Assembly (NCBI RefSeq): GCF_001421745.1
Contig: NZ_LMKW01000010.1
Coordinates: 444,173 to 508,172 of the forward strand
Length of the DNA: 64,000 bases
Source: Sphingomonas sp. Leaf230
GTDB taxonomy: Bacteria; Pseudomonadota; Alphaproteobacteria; Sphingomonadales; Sphingomonadaceae
Reading direction: 5' to 3'
The position numbers and the translations under genes were made by a program. Below are positions 47,373-55,718 of this stretch, piece by piece; position 1 is the first letter of the stretch, and every line of letters begins with the position of its first letter. Under the pieces are notes generated by a model. It was given only the letters and a program-made list of their open reading frames with translations, made no database searches and was not told the DNA's origin.

Positions 47373-48299
47373 TCAGGTGTCGGACAAACTCGCGGCTGCG
47401 ATGCGCCCAACTGTTGCAAGCACGGCAACGGCATCCCGGGCCATTGGTTCGGCAAGTCGCGCCGGTTCAAAATAAGCCGTGACGATCAGGGGGCTCCGCC
47501 CGGCCGGTCCACCAAAGGCGAGATCGACGTAGATGTGCTTCGTCTTACCAATCCCGGTCCCCGTTTTATCTCCGGAGATCCAGTTGGTAGGGAAGCCCGA
47601 ACGGATCCGGTCCTGACCTGTTTTGACTTCTGCCATCCATGCCCGGAGCATCGCGCGGCTATCTGCGGTGAGGATGGTGCCATGGACGATCGCGGCCGTC
47701 GTTGCGGCCATGGCGGCGGGTGTAGATGTATCGAGATCGGTCCCCGGCGGGGTGACGTTAAGTTCGGGCTCGTATCGGTCAAGCCGGCTACTCTTGTCGC
47801 CGATCGATCGCCAGAACGCTGTGAGTTGCGATGGACCGCCGAACCGACGCATCAGGACATTAGCTGCCGTATTGTCGCTAGTGACAAGTGCCGCCCGAGC
47901 TAACTCCTGGACGGAAAGACCTTTGCCCAGGTTCACCGTGGTCACCGGACTGACGGAGAGCATATCCTCTTTCGTCCAATGAAGAGTTTCCCTCAGATCG
48001 ATTTGGCCTGCGTCGGCCTTAGCGAGCAGCATGGCAGCTAAGGACATCTTGAACGAACTGGCATGGGTGAAACGCTCGTTTTCTCGCCAGCCAAACGCTG
48101 TTCCCCGCACAGGATCGAGAACATACGCCCCGAGACGACCATCCGCGTTCTGCTCAAGCGCACGAAGTTCGCCGATGCTGGTGGTTTCCGGTAGTATCGT
48201 TCGCGCATGTGATAGGCAGCCGGGAAGCAGCAGGGCAGCCCCACCCATCAGCGTAGTACGCCGATCGAACGTCAGCGATGTGTAGGGGGGAGCTTGCAT
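47373..48299 (-). CDS. Class A (serine) beta-lactamase
   Basis: The 308-residue protein shows all active-site motifs: SSFK (HASSFKMSLAAML, Ser70/Lys73), SDN (VTSDNTAANVL), ExxLN (RYEPELNVTPPG, Glu166) and KTG (ISGDKTGTG). The N-terminus (DRRTTLMGGAALLLPGC) combines a twin-arginine-like start with a lipobox Cys, so export as a lipoprotein is possible. The residue before SSFK is Ala, not the Cys of KPC/NMC carbapenemases. It lies between a small unknown gene and an AraC regulator inside the repeat-bounded accessory segment. Spectrum cannot be predicted. Confidence 0.93.
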   Translation of the reverse strand: MQAPPYTSLTFDRRTTLMGGAALLLPGCLSHARTILPETTSIGELRALEQNADGRLGAYVLDPVRGTAFGWRENERFTHASSFKMSLAAMLLAKADAGQIDLRETLHWTKEDMLSVSPVTTVNLGKGLSVQELARAALVTSDNTAANVLMRRFGGPSQLTAFWRSIGDKSSRLDRYEPELNVTPPGTDLDTSTPAAMAATTAAIVHGTILTADSRAMLRAWMAEVKTGQDRIRSGFPTNWISGDKTGTGIGKTKHIYVDLAFGGPAGRSPLIVTAYFEPARLAEPMARDAVAVLATVGRIAAASLSDT

Positions 48300-48513
48300 A
48301 AAAGCGGCATATCATCGTTAAGATCGCGAAGGCTATATTACCGCAAACGAACGGTGATCAGGAGGGCCGGCGCTTTCTCAAAGGGATCGGGAAAAGATAA
48401 ATCGCCAGTGTTCTCGCAAGCCGCCCAGCCCCGTATTTGGAGAACCCTAACGCCTGCGCCTGTCCACTTCGATCACCCATTGACGTTGTCGGTGGGGCGG
48501 GGCTGATGGTCAT

Positions 48514-49608
48514 ATGAGCATCGGTCCCATGTCCCTCATCCTCGGTCTGTTCGAGGCACAAATGCTTGTGCTGGCGGCTGCCATCATCGGGCAGGGCGGG
48601 ATGGCGCGACGCTCTCTCGGAGCGTTGCTGATCGTCCTGTGCGGCGTGCTGACGCCGTTCACTATCGGCTATGCAGGTTTCTACGATCGATGGCCGTGGC
48701 TTTCGTTCGCGCCGTTCGCCGTTCCTCTGGCGATGGGGCCATTGCTCTACGCGCACCTGAACGCCCTGATCTTCGATCGCCCGATACCCCGTTGGCACGC
48801 CGCGTTACCAGTGGCCCAGTTCGCTTATCAGGCTGTCGCTTTCTGCCTGCCGCTCGATCTGCGCGGCGCGTTCGACCGACAGGTGCAACGCCCCTGGCTT
48901 GATCCAATCCTGGCGGCGTTGCTGCTCGCGTCGATGGTCGGATATGCCGTTGCAGCCCTGCGTGAGCTGCGCCGGCATCGAGGCTGGCTCGTGGCGCGCC
49001 GATCCGACCTCGCCGCGGCAAGGCGCGTGCGGGCCGTGCTGATCGCCTACGCCGCGATCGTAACGGTGCGGACGGGATACCTGATCGCTGATACGTTAAT
49101 CGCGCCGCTCTCTTACTTCGATATGTTCGGTTTCTACGTCGTGCTGGCAGTCGTCGGCAATTACCTGGCGATCGAGGGCTGGCGGCAGGCGGACGCCCGA
49201 CCGCAGCCGATCGTGGAACCGATCGAGCGCGACTGGCGGCCGATCGCGGCCGGGTGGATGGACCGGATCGAAGCGCATGGATGGTGGCGCGATCCAGACC
49301 TCGATCTTGCCGAGCTGGCCCGCAGGCTGGGGACCAACACCGCCTATCTGTCCCGCGGCCTCAACGAGGGGCTGGGGCTGGGGTTCGCCGAAGCGATCAA
49401 CGGGCTTCGCGTCGAGCATGTTGCTGCCCGGCTGCGGGACGGCTCCAATAGCGATATCCTGACGCTCGCGATCGATGCCGGTTTCGGGTCGAAGGCGACC
49501 TTCAACCGCGTCTTCAAGGATCGGTTCGGCATCACGCCCTCGGCTTATCGCCGCGTCTCAACCGACAAAAACGACGCGGAACACCCGGATTTGCAGCGCA
49601 CCGCCTGA
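48514..49608 (+). CDS. AraC-family regulator with N-terminal membrane domain
   Basis: The first 220 residues of this 364-residue protein hold about seven hydrophobic helices (from ILGLFEAQMLVLAAAIIG to FGFYVVLAVVGNYLAIEG). The last 110 form an AraC HTH pair (LDLAELARRLGTNTAYLSRG; ILTLAIDAGFGSKATFNRVF followed by KDRFGITPSAYRR). Membrane-anchored AraC proteins sense envelope or small-molecule signals. It lies 45 bases before an S41 peptidase gene, which it probably controls. The start is the ATG at 48514. Confidence 0.92.
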   Translation: MSIGPMSLILGLFEAQMLVLAAAIIGQGGMARRSLGALLIVLCGVLTPFTIGYAGFYDRWPWLSFAPFAVPLAMGPLLYAHLNALIFDRPIPRWHAALPVAQFAYQAVAFCLPLDLRGAFDRQVQRPWLDPILAALLLASMVGYAVAALRELRRHRGWLVARRSDLAAARRVRAVLIAYAAIVTVRTGYLIADTLIAPLSYFDMFGFYVVLAVVGNYLAIEGWRQADARPQPIVEPIERDWRPIAAGWMDRIEAHGWWRDPDLDLAELARRLGTNTAYLSRGLNEGLGLGFAEAINGLRVEHVAARLRDGSNSDILTLAIDAGFGSKATFNRVFKDRFGITPSAYRRVSTDKNDAEHPDLQRTA

Positions 49609-49653
49609 CTTGCGACGGCATCGGCTCGGGGCATACCCGCTCGGAGCAACACC

Positions 49654-51132
49654 ATGATACACCTCGATCGCCGGCACCTTCTGACGGGAGCGTCAGGCTT
49701 CGTCGCCACCGCCTTTCTGCCCGCTCCAGCCAAGGCGAATGATACGCTGCTGCCACCCGCGGCGATGCGATCAGATATCGCTATCCTGTGCGACGCCTAT
49801 GCCAGTCTGCATCCCGGCCTCTATCGCTATCTGAGCCCAGCGAACTTCCAGCGCGAGCGCCAGCGCCTCGATCGCTTCGCCGCGACTCCCCATACGCTGG
49901 GAGACTTCTACCTGGCGCTGTCGGGGTTTACCGCAAGCGTCCGGTGCGGTCACAGCTTTCCTAATCCCGCCAACCAGACTCCGGCCGTCGCGTCGGCACT
50001 GTTCGGCAAGCCCGATCGCTTACCGTTCGCCTTCAGATGGCTGGACCAGCGCATGATCGTCACCGCCGATCTCGGCAGCGGGCATCATCTGCCGATCGGA
50101 AGCGAGGTCGTCGCGATCGACGGTATCAGCGCACGCGACATGCTGGCGAAAATGCTCCCTTATGCCCGCACGGACGGCAGCAACGATGCGCGGAAGGTCG
50201 CCGACCTCGGCATACCCGGCGATGCCGATGAGCCGACATTCGACGTGCTCCGGGCGCTGCTGTTCCCATCGTCCGGCCCCTCGGCCCGTGTCATGGTGCG
50301 GATCTCCGGCAGAGGCAAAACGATCGTTTGCCCCTTGATGACGGCCGCAGCGCGCAACAGTGCGTTGCGCCATCCCTCCAAGGATTCCCCCTATGGCTGG
50401 ACGTTCGAGGTGCGCGGCCAGGTCGGCATCCTGACCATGCCGACCTGGGCGGTCTTCCATGAAAAATGGGATTGGCAGGGCTTCATCGACACCAGTCTGG
50501 ATACCGCGGTCGATCGCCAGATCTCGGGCATCGTTATCGACGTGCGCGATAACGGGGGAGGCCTCGATTGCGGGGCGGCGATCGTCGCCCGCCTGATCGA
50601 AGCGCCCCTGACCGTAGACAGCTATTCCCGCCATGTACGCTACCGCAAGATACCCGACCGGCTGGCTCCCTACCTCAAGACTTGGGACCGCAGTTTCAAG
50701 GATTGGGGAGCGTCGGCGATTGGTCCCGACGCGGCCGGCTTCTACACTCTTACCCGTCCCGGCGACGCCTCCGACACCGACACTATCCAGCCCAAGGGTC
50801 GCCGGTTCGCCGGCAGGGTCGCCGTTCTCGTCGGCCCGAAGAACGCTTCGGCCACCTTCGGTTTCGCAGGCCTCATGCAGCGTCAGCGATTGGGAACGCT
50901 GGTTGGTGAGCAGACCGGCGGCAACCGCCGTGGTATCAACGGCGGTGCCTTCTTCTTCGTCGGGCTGCCGGCATCGGGCGTCGAGGTCGATCTGCCGCTG
51001 ATCGCCTATTGGCCTGAGACGCCGCAGCCGGATGCTGGAACCATGCCCGATATCACCGTGTCGGCCCGAATTGCCGATATTCAAGCCGAACGGGATATCG
51101 CGCTAATGCGGGCGGTCATCGCGGTAAGTTGA
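49654..51132 (+). CDS. S41 family (C-terminal processing-type) peptidase, exported
   Basis: This 492-residue protein begins HLDRRHLLTGASGFVATAFL, a twin-arginine-like signal. The catalytic S41 domain includes GIVIDVRDNGGGLDCGAAIV and the nucleophile Ser in GPKNASATFGFA, followed by GTLVGEQTGGNRRG. No typical PDZ domain is obvious, but residues 120-170 could form one (VVAIDGISARDMLAKMLPYA). GGAG lies seven bases before the ATG. Proteins of this kind in sphingomonads are of unknown substrate. Confidence 0.9.
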   Translation: MIHLDRRHLLTGASGFVATAFLPAPAKANDTLLPPAAMRSDIAILCDAYASLHPGLYRYLSPANFQRERQRLDRFAATPHTLGDFYLALSGFTASVRCGHSFPNPANQTPAVASALFGKPDRLPFAFRWLDQRMIVTADLGSGHHLPIGSEVVAIDGISARDMLAKMLPYARTDGSNDARKVADLGIPGDADEPTFDVLRALLFPSSGPSARVMVRISGRGKTIVCPLMTAAARNSALRHPSKDSPYGWTFEVRGQVGILTMPTWAVFHEKWDWQGFIDTSLDTAVDRQISGIVIDVRDNGGGLDCGAAIVARLIEAPLTVDSYSRHVRYRKIPDRLAPYLKTWDRSFKDWGASAIGPDAAGFYTLTRPGDASDTDTIQPKGRRFAGRVAVLVGPKNASATFGFAGLMQRQRLGTLVGEQTGGNRRGINGGAFFFVGLPASGVEVDLPLIAYWPETPQPDAGTMPDITVSARIADIQAERDIALMRAVIAVS

Positions 51133-51185
51133 ACGATCAGCCTTCCCGATTGGGATCGCGTTTCGAGAATGTTCGCGAGCCTTAG

Positions 51186-51722
51186 TCATCCTTGAATAAG
51201 CGTGTCGATAAGCCGGTCTTCAGCAGGGAGTTGCCCATCGAGCATCAGCATGGCGAGGCCATGAACCAGCGACCAGGCTCGTAGCGCGCCATTCTCCACT
51301 TGATCCAAACCAGCATCGTTCGCCGATGCCGAAGTGGCGTTAACGCGCAACATCTGTAGCGCCTCTATCTCACCCGTGGCCTGCAACTGCGCGGACGAGG
51401 TAAAGATCAGACGGAAGAGGGCCGGATTGGCGAGTGCGAAACGCACATAGGCCCGGCCGGTCGCGGCAAACGCAGCAGCACCGTCCTTGCCGTTTGACGC
51501 ATCTCGCTGGGCAATCGCGAGCCGGTCCAACCCTTCCCGAGCGAGCGCCCGCATCAACGCTGCCTTGTCGGGAAAATGTCGGTAGACCGACGTCGCGCTA
51601 ACCCCGACCTCGCGCGCCATCTCTCGCAGCGATACGCCTTCCACGTCACGTTCCGCCAACAGCAGCAGCCCGACCTCGATCAGCGCAGCCCGCAGATCGC
51701 CATGATGATAGCGTTTTTCCAT
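51186..51722 (-). CDS. TetR/AcrR family repressor
   Basis: The N-terminal HTH of this 178-residue protein (SLREMAREVGVSATSVYRHF PDKAAL region, residues 31-56) is followed by a WHG-type ligand-binding domain (AYVRFALANPALFRLIFTSS, LRAWSLVHGLAMLMLDGQL). It is divergent from the carotenoid-oxygenase gene across only 54 bases, so it almost certainly represses that promoter and its own. The gap contains TGTTGACAC and TGTAAACA elements that could be operator halves. Confidence 0.92.
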   Translation of the reverse strand: MEKRYHHGDLRAALIEVGLLLLAERDVEGVSLREMAREVGVSATSVYRHFPDKAALMRALAREGLDRLAIAQRDASNGKDGAAAFAATGRAYVRFALANPALFRLIFTSSAQLQATGEIEALQMLRVNATSASANDAGLDQVENGALRAWSLVHGLAMLMLDGQLPAEDRLIDTLIQG

Positions 51723-51776
51723 GTTGACACTGTTACCTTCTCAACTATGCTCACGATGTAAACATTGGAGGCGGGC

Positions 51777-53174
51777 ATGGCTAGCGTTCTGGCGCAGATT
51801 GATGATGGAAACGGGGAGGGGCCTCGGACGGGGCACCCCTTTCTGTCTGGCATCCACCGGCCGATGGCGGAGGAATTGACGCTGACCGAGCTGGCGGTGC
51901 GCGGCACCATCCCGCCAGCATTGCAGGGTCGCTATCTGCGGACCGGTCCTAACCCGGTCGCAGCCGATCCCGCATCGTACCACTGGTTCACCGGCGACGG
52001 CATGGTTCACGGCCTGGCGATCCGCGACGGCAAGGCCCTGTGGTATCGCAATCGCTGGATCGGATCGCGCAGCAACGCGGCTGCCCGCGGAACGACGCCG
52101 GCATCAGGGCCGCGGCACGGTTCCAGCGACACGGTGAACACCAATGTAATAGATTTGGCCGGGCGCGTCTTCGCGGTCGTCGAAGGCGGCAGTTACCCCG
52201 TTGCACTGTCCGATACGCTCGACGAGCAGCGCTACGACGATTTCGCTGGTTCGCTCGTCGGGTCGTTCACCGCGCATCCCCACCGCGACCCGCTAACCGG
52301 CGAGTATCACGGCATCTGCTATGAGGGCAGGCGTCTCGACGAGATCCGCCACGTCGTCCTCGATGCCACCGGCAAGGTCGTCCGTGAGGCGCCGATCGCG
52401 GTCGAGCATGGCCCAATGATTCACGATTGCGCGGTCACCGCGCGTTACGTCGTCATCCTCGACCTCCCGGTGACCTTCTCGCTGGCAACCCATCTGGCTG
52501 GCCAGCCGCTGCCTTATGCCTGGAACCCTGTGCATCGTGCCCGCGTCGGACTGATGCCGCGCGACGGCGATCAGCATGCCATCATCTGGTGTGACGTCGA
52601 TCCGGCCTATGTCTTCCACGTCGCTAACGCCTTCGACCTACCCGATGGTCGGGTGGTGCTCGACGTTTGTGCATATCCGACGATGTTCGCCGGTGTGCCT
52701 GGTGGCCCGGACGTGGCCTCGCGCGGGCTGGAGCGCTGGACGCTCGATCCTGCTACCGGCACGACAGCGATCCGCACTATCGATGCCACACCGCAGGAGT
52801 TTCCCCGCGTCGACGAGCGCCGGTTCGGTCAAGCCTACCGCTATGCCTATGCCATGGGCACACAATCGGACCGACGCTTCCAGAGCGCTAGCCGGCTCTA
52901 CAAACACGACCTCGTAGCGGGCGGCCGGCAAGTGCACGACTTCGGCCCCGGCCGTCATCCTGGCGAATTCGTTTTCGTTCCCGCGCACGACACTGCGGAT
53001 GAAGACGAAGGATGGCTGATGGGCTTCGTCATCGACGCACCGAACGACACCACCGAGCTGGTCATCCTCGATGCAAGCCGGTTCGAGCACGCGCCGGTCG
53101 CCACGATCCGCCTGCCGCACCGCATCCCGCCGGGCTTTCACGGCAACTGGATCAACGGGGGAGAAGCACAATGA
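51777..53174 (+). CDS. Carotenoid cleavage dioxygenase family (RPE65/lignostilbene-type) enzyme
   Basis: This 465-residue protein is a seven-bladed propeller with four iron-ligand histidines visible in order: FTAHPHRDPLTGEYHG, GPMIHDCAVTARYVVILD, AYVFHVANAFDLPDG and PPGFHGNWI. Enzymes of this family split C=C bonds of carotenoids or stilbenes with oxygen. Sphingomonads use relatives on both carotenoids and lignin-derived stilbenes, so the substrate is open. The ATG at 51777 has GGAGG five bases upstream. It overlaps the membrane-protein gene (ATGA), and TetR control is likely. Confidence 0.93.
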   Translation: MASVLAQIDDGNGEGPRTGHPFLSGIHRPMAEELTLTELAVRGTIPPALQGRYLRTGPNPVAADPASYHWFTGDGMVHGLAIRDGKALWYRNRWIGSRSNAAARGTTPASGPRHGSSDTVNTNVIDLAGRVFAVVEGGSYPVALSDTLDEQRYDDFAGSLVGSFTAHPHRDPLTGEYHGICYEGRRLDEIRHVVLDATGKVVREAPIAVEHGPMIHDCAVTARYVVILDLPVTFSLATHLAGQPLPYAWNPVHRARVGLMPRDGDQHAIIWCDVDPAYVFHVANAFDLPDGRVVLDVCAYPTMFAGVPGGPDVASRGLERWTLDPATGTTAIRTIDATPQEFPRVDERRFGQAYRYAYAMGTQSDRRFQSASRLYKHDLVAGGRQVHDFGPGRHPGEFVFVPAHDTADEDEGWLMGFVIDAPNDTTELVILDASRFEHAPVATIRLPHRIPPGFHGNWINGGEAQ

Positions 53175-53836
53175 ACACGATCGTCACGACCATGAAGGAC
53201 AGCACTGTAATGAACCGCCAAACCGGCAGCCGCATCGGCCTTCTCGCCATCGAAGCCGGCGTCAATTTCGGGCTACCGCTGCTGATCTACGATCGCGTGG
53301 CGCCGCTGTCAGGCGACGTAATCGCGCTGATGGCCTCCTCGCTGCCGCCTTTGCTCTGGTCGCTCGTCGAGTTCGTTCGTCGCCGTCGTGTCGATGCGCT
53401 GTCGATCCTTGTGCTGGCCGGCATTGCGCTGTCGCTGCTCGCCATGCTCGGGGGCGGGTCCGTCCGCTTTCTTCAATTACGCGAGAACCTCGTGTCGGCA
53501 TTGATCGGCCTTGTATTCCTTGGATCGGCTGCGATCGGTCGCCCGCTGATCTATCAACTGGCTCGTGCCGGCCTGGCGCGCAAATCGCCGGGCGAGGTCG
53601 CGGCGTTCGAGGCCAAGCGTGACACGCCCCGCTTCCGTCGCGTGATGACGATCATGACGCTGGTCTGGGGTGTCGGCCTGCTCACGTCGTCGGCGCTCGC
53701 CTGCGTGCTCGTCTTCGTCCTCAGCATTCACGATTACATGCTGGTCAGCCCGTTTGTCGGCTACGGCTCAATGGGCGCGCTCGCGCTTTGGACCGTCTGG
53801 TACAGGCGTCTCGCACAACGCCGGGCGGCACGTTGA
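53171..53836 (+). CDS. VC0807-like integral membrane protein
   Basis: This 221-residue protein has about six helices: GVNFGLPLLIYDRVAPLSGD, VIALMASSLPPLLWSLVEF, DALSILVLAGIALSLLAML, LVSALIGLVFLGSAAIGRPL, LVWGVGLLTSSALACVLVFV and VGYGSMGALALWTVWY. The pattern matches the VC0807/septation-like family of unknown function. Its ATG overlaps the dioxygenase stop, so the two are co-translated; it may handle a hydrophobic product or substrate. Confidence 0.8.
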   Translation: MNTIVTTMKDSTVMNRQTGSRIGLLAIEAGVNFGLPLLIYDRVAPLSGDVIALMASSLPPLLWSLVEFVRRRRVDALSILVLAGIALSLLAMLGGGSVRFLQLRENLVSALIGLVFLGSAAIGRPLIYQLARAGLARKSPGEVAAFEAKRDTPRFRRVMTIMTLVWGVGLLTSSALACVLVFVLSIHDYMLVSPFVGYGSMGALALWTVWYRRLAQRRAAR

Positions 53837-53954
53837 ATCGCTGGAGTCTTCTCTACGGGATCAAACCTCGGGAAGCGTCACGGGCAAAGAATAGCCCCGC
53901 GGGCGCTTCCCAAACCACCGGGGCAGCGGCAATGCTATGCGACGACCCAAGTCC

Positions 53955-54215
53955 TCAGCTAGTCTGTCGCGCTCGTCTCATTGCCGCCTTACGGCGGAGC
54001 AGTAGGCCACCAACTATCAGGGTAACCACAATACCTGCCGGTATTTGTACCAGCCAGAACCTGTCATCGTTTCCAAGATCCCAAGGCCAGGCATGGCAGC
54101 TTGAGGCACCTGACGAATAGCCACATGCCAAGTTTGACAGGTAAAAGTAGAACAGGACCGCACAGCCGGTGACAAAAGCCGCCAAGGCAAAAAGGAGAAT
54201 GGAAAAGAACCGCAT
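53955..54215 (-). CDS. Small two-helix membrane protein, unknown
   Basis: The 86-residue protein starts at the ATG at 54215 (MRFFSILLFALAAFVTGCAV). A second helix is IPAGIVVTLIVGGLLLRRKA. Two or three cysteines lie in the loop between (LACGYSSGASSCHAW). The frame is open upstream but crosses a dispersed repeat there. No family recognised. Confidence 0.55.
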   Translation of the reverse strand: MRFFSILLFALAAFVTGCAVLFYFYLSNLACGYSSGASSCHAWPWDLGNDDRFWLVQIPAGIVVTLIVGGLLLRRKAAMRRARQTS

Positions 54216-54255
54216 CCCCACGGTCTGCTGCAGCGTGACCGATACGGCAAGAGTA

Positions 54256-54345
54256 TCGAATTTCGGGAATGTCCGGGTTGGGGAGGAAAGCGGACTGGCT
54301 GCTTTTGGCGAACGCCATTGGGACAACGGACATTGCTTACACGGC
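54256..54345. repeat. Dispersed repeat, GTCCGGGTTGGG family, copy
   Basis: TTTCGGGAATGTCCGGGTTG followed by GGGAGGAAAGCGGACTGGCT and, after a gap, GGACAACGGACATT. The same unit is at 60473-60555 and a shorter one at 29133-29170. Confidence 0.65.
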
Positions 54346-54367
54346 TAGGTAAGCGCCAAACAGCGGC

Positions 54368-54574
54368 ATGACCTCGACTCCATGCTGTGCCCGAACGGCC
54401 GAAGATTTGAACCGAGTTTGTACGATTCATGCGGATCGGTCGGACTGTCCCGATGCGTTCATCGCGGAAATGAACGGAGGCTACGGCCTGATGGTTCACG
54501 ATGGCGGTAGCAGCGCCGTTGAAATCGCGTTCTGCCCTTGGTGCGGTGCCGGTTTACCCTCGATGGACCAATGA
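54368..54574 (+). CDS. Small CPWCG zinc-ribbon-like protein
   Basis: This 68-residue protein has cysteines near the N-terminus (STPCCARTAEDL, RVCTIH, DCPDAF) and a C-terminal AFCPWCGAGLPS. The arrangement matches small DUF6980-type proteins that probably bind zinc. Function unknown. It stands alone. Confidence 0.6.
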   Translation: MTSTPCCARTAEDLNRVCTIHADRSDCPDAFIAEMNGGYGLMVHDGGSSAVEIAFCPWCGAGLPSMDQ

Positions 54575-54632
54575 CGTCCGCTGTCGCCGACGGTAGCGGT
54601 AAGTACGAATGCCTGAGAATGGGCGGAGTCGT

Positions 54633-55043
54633 CTAGTCGTAAGGCTTGTATGGTCGCCCCCGATGGATGTCTCTGGCTGCGCCATGAGGCCGTCGAACTT
54701 CGAAGCGAGCAAGCTGGTTGCCTGCATCAGTGTCGCCTGCCCGGGCCGCCCGGCGTAGCCAATACCTATAGCCTCGCAGATCCCCTTGGTTGAAGCGCTG
54801 CATAGCTAGATTGTACGCAGCCGGCTGATGGCCTCGCTCTGCTGCCCGGTGAGCCATTCCAGCCGCAGAAAGCGCCGTCGCTGATGATCGGCGATCAACC
54901 GCGAGCCGGTCCAGTTCCGTGATGGCATCGGGATCGCCTCGCAATGCAAGGTGGCGGACCAGAGCTATCCCGTCAGATGGCGAGTTGCCGTCAAGCCAGC
55001 GCTTTATTTTATTCGCTAATTTATCTGGAACGCCTCGCTTCAT
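54633..55043 (-). CDS. Sel1/TPR-like repeat protein, small
   Basis: This 136-residue protein contains helix-turn-helix repeats of the Sel1 type: AAGMAHRAAERGHQPAAYNL, AMQRFNQGDLRGYRYWLRRA and ARAGDTDAGNQLARF. There is no signal peptide. Sel1-like proteins act as protein-protein adaptors. The partner is unknown. Confidence 0.65.
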   Translation of the reverse strand: MKRGVPDKLANKIKRWLDGNSPSDGIALVRHLALRGDPDAITELDRLAVDRRSSATALSAAGMAHRAAERGHQPAAYNLAMQRFNQGDLRGYRYWLRRAARAGDTDAGNQLARFEVRRPHGAARDIHRGRPYKPYD

Positions 55044-55127
55044 AGCGAAATGATACGTCCGCTATCGGGAGAGGCAATAGGCGGCTCGATCGTCCGCGTT
55101 TGGGCGTTAGTAGAGATCGCCAAATAC

Positions 55128-55331
55128 CTATCGATGGCGTCCAATCACGAACCCAAGGCCGGTAGCAATCAGGACAGGAACCGCGACGGTAATCCAGAGG
55201 TTAGCTCTTAGCGCCACCAAACCAAAATACGTTCCGATACTCACTGATGTGGCCGCATAGCCCCAGCGGTTAGCGCGAAGGTCTCCCATGAATGTGACAC
55301 CGCGTTTATGCATCGCCGTTCTCCACGCCAT
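55128..55331 (-). CDS. Small membrane protein, unknown
   Basis: This peptide of up to 67 residues has two hydrophobic helices (GYAATSVSIGTYFGLVALRA and LWITVAVPVLIATGLGFVIG). The start may be the ATG at 55331, or Met at residue 6 or 15. No family recognised. Confidence 0.45.
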   Translation of the reverse strand: MAWRTAMHKRGVTFMGDLRANRWGYAATSVSIGTYFGLVALRANLWITVAVPVLIATGLGFVIGRHR

Positions 55332-55367
55332 AGCCGGCGCACTTGTGCCTCCTCATAATCGTCGCGG

Positions 55368-55460
55368 CAATGCCTGAGATTGGGCGGTAGCGGAATGGCC
55401 GAAATGGGAAGGAAAGCGGACCGTCCTCTTATCGTGAGGCAGGCGGCGATAACGGACATT
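55368..55460. repeat. Dispersed repeat, CGGAATGGCCGAAATGGG family, copy 1
   Basis: GATTGGGCGGTAGCGGAATG followed by GCCGAAATGGGAAGGAAAGC and GGAC, then a partial inverted match (GGCGATAACGGACATT). Matching units lie at 61190-61255 and 63763-63835. Such units are spread through sphingomonad genomes. Confidence 0.7.
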
Positions 55461-55467
55461 AAACCGC

Positions 55468-55608
55468 TTAACGCCGAACCTTGGGCGTTAGGGTATCTAG
55501 TGCCTGAACAATGTAGAGGGCGAGAACACCACGCCCTTCCATTTTGTCGGCTATGACCAGCGCTTCCAGCAGGAGCGCTTTCAATTTTTCCTGTTGGTCG
55601 AACGTCAT
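55468..55608 (-). CDS. Small helical protein, unknown
   Basis: This peptide of about 46 residues, starting MTFDQQEKLKALLLEALVIA, is predicted helical and ends LYIVQALDTLTPKVRR. CCGGGG lies just upstream of the ATG at 55608; an ATG at 55650 gives a longer, less likely form. Confidence 0.45.
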   Translation of the reverse strand: MTFDQQEKLKALLLEALVIADKMEGRGVLALYIVQALDTLTPKVRR

Positions 55609-55718
55609 CCCCGGCCTCCTATCTAGTATTCCGACATGTACCGTGAGCACCGGAAATAACCTAGATTAAGAAAGCGAGATGACCCTACCAATATAGGATT
55701 AATCTGGATCAAGTCGGT

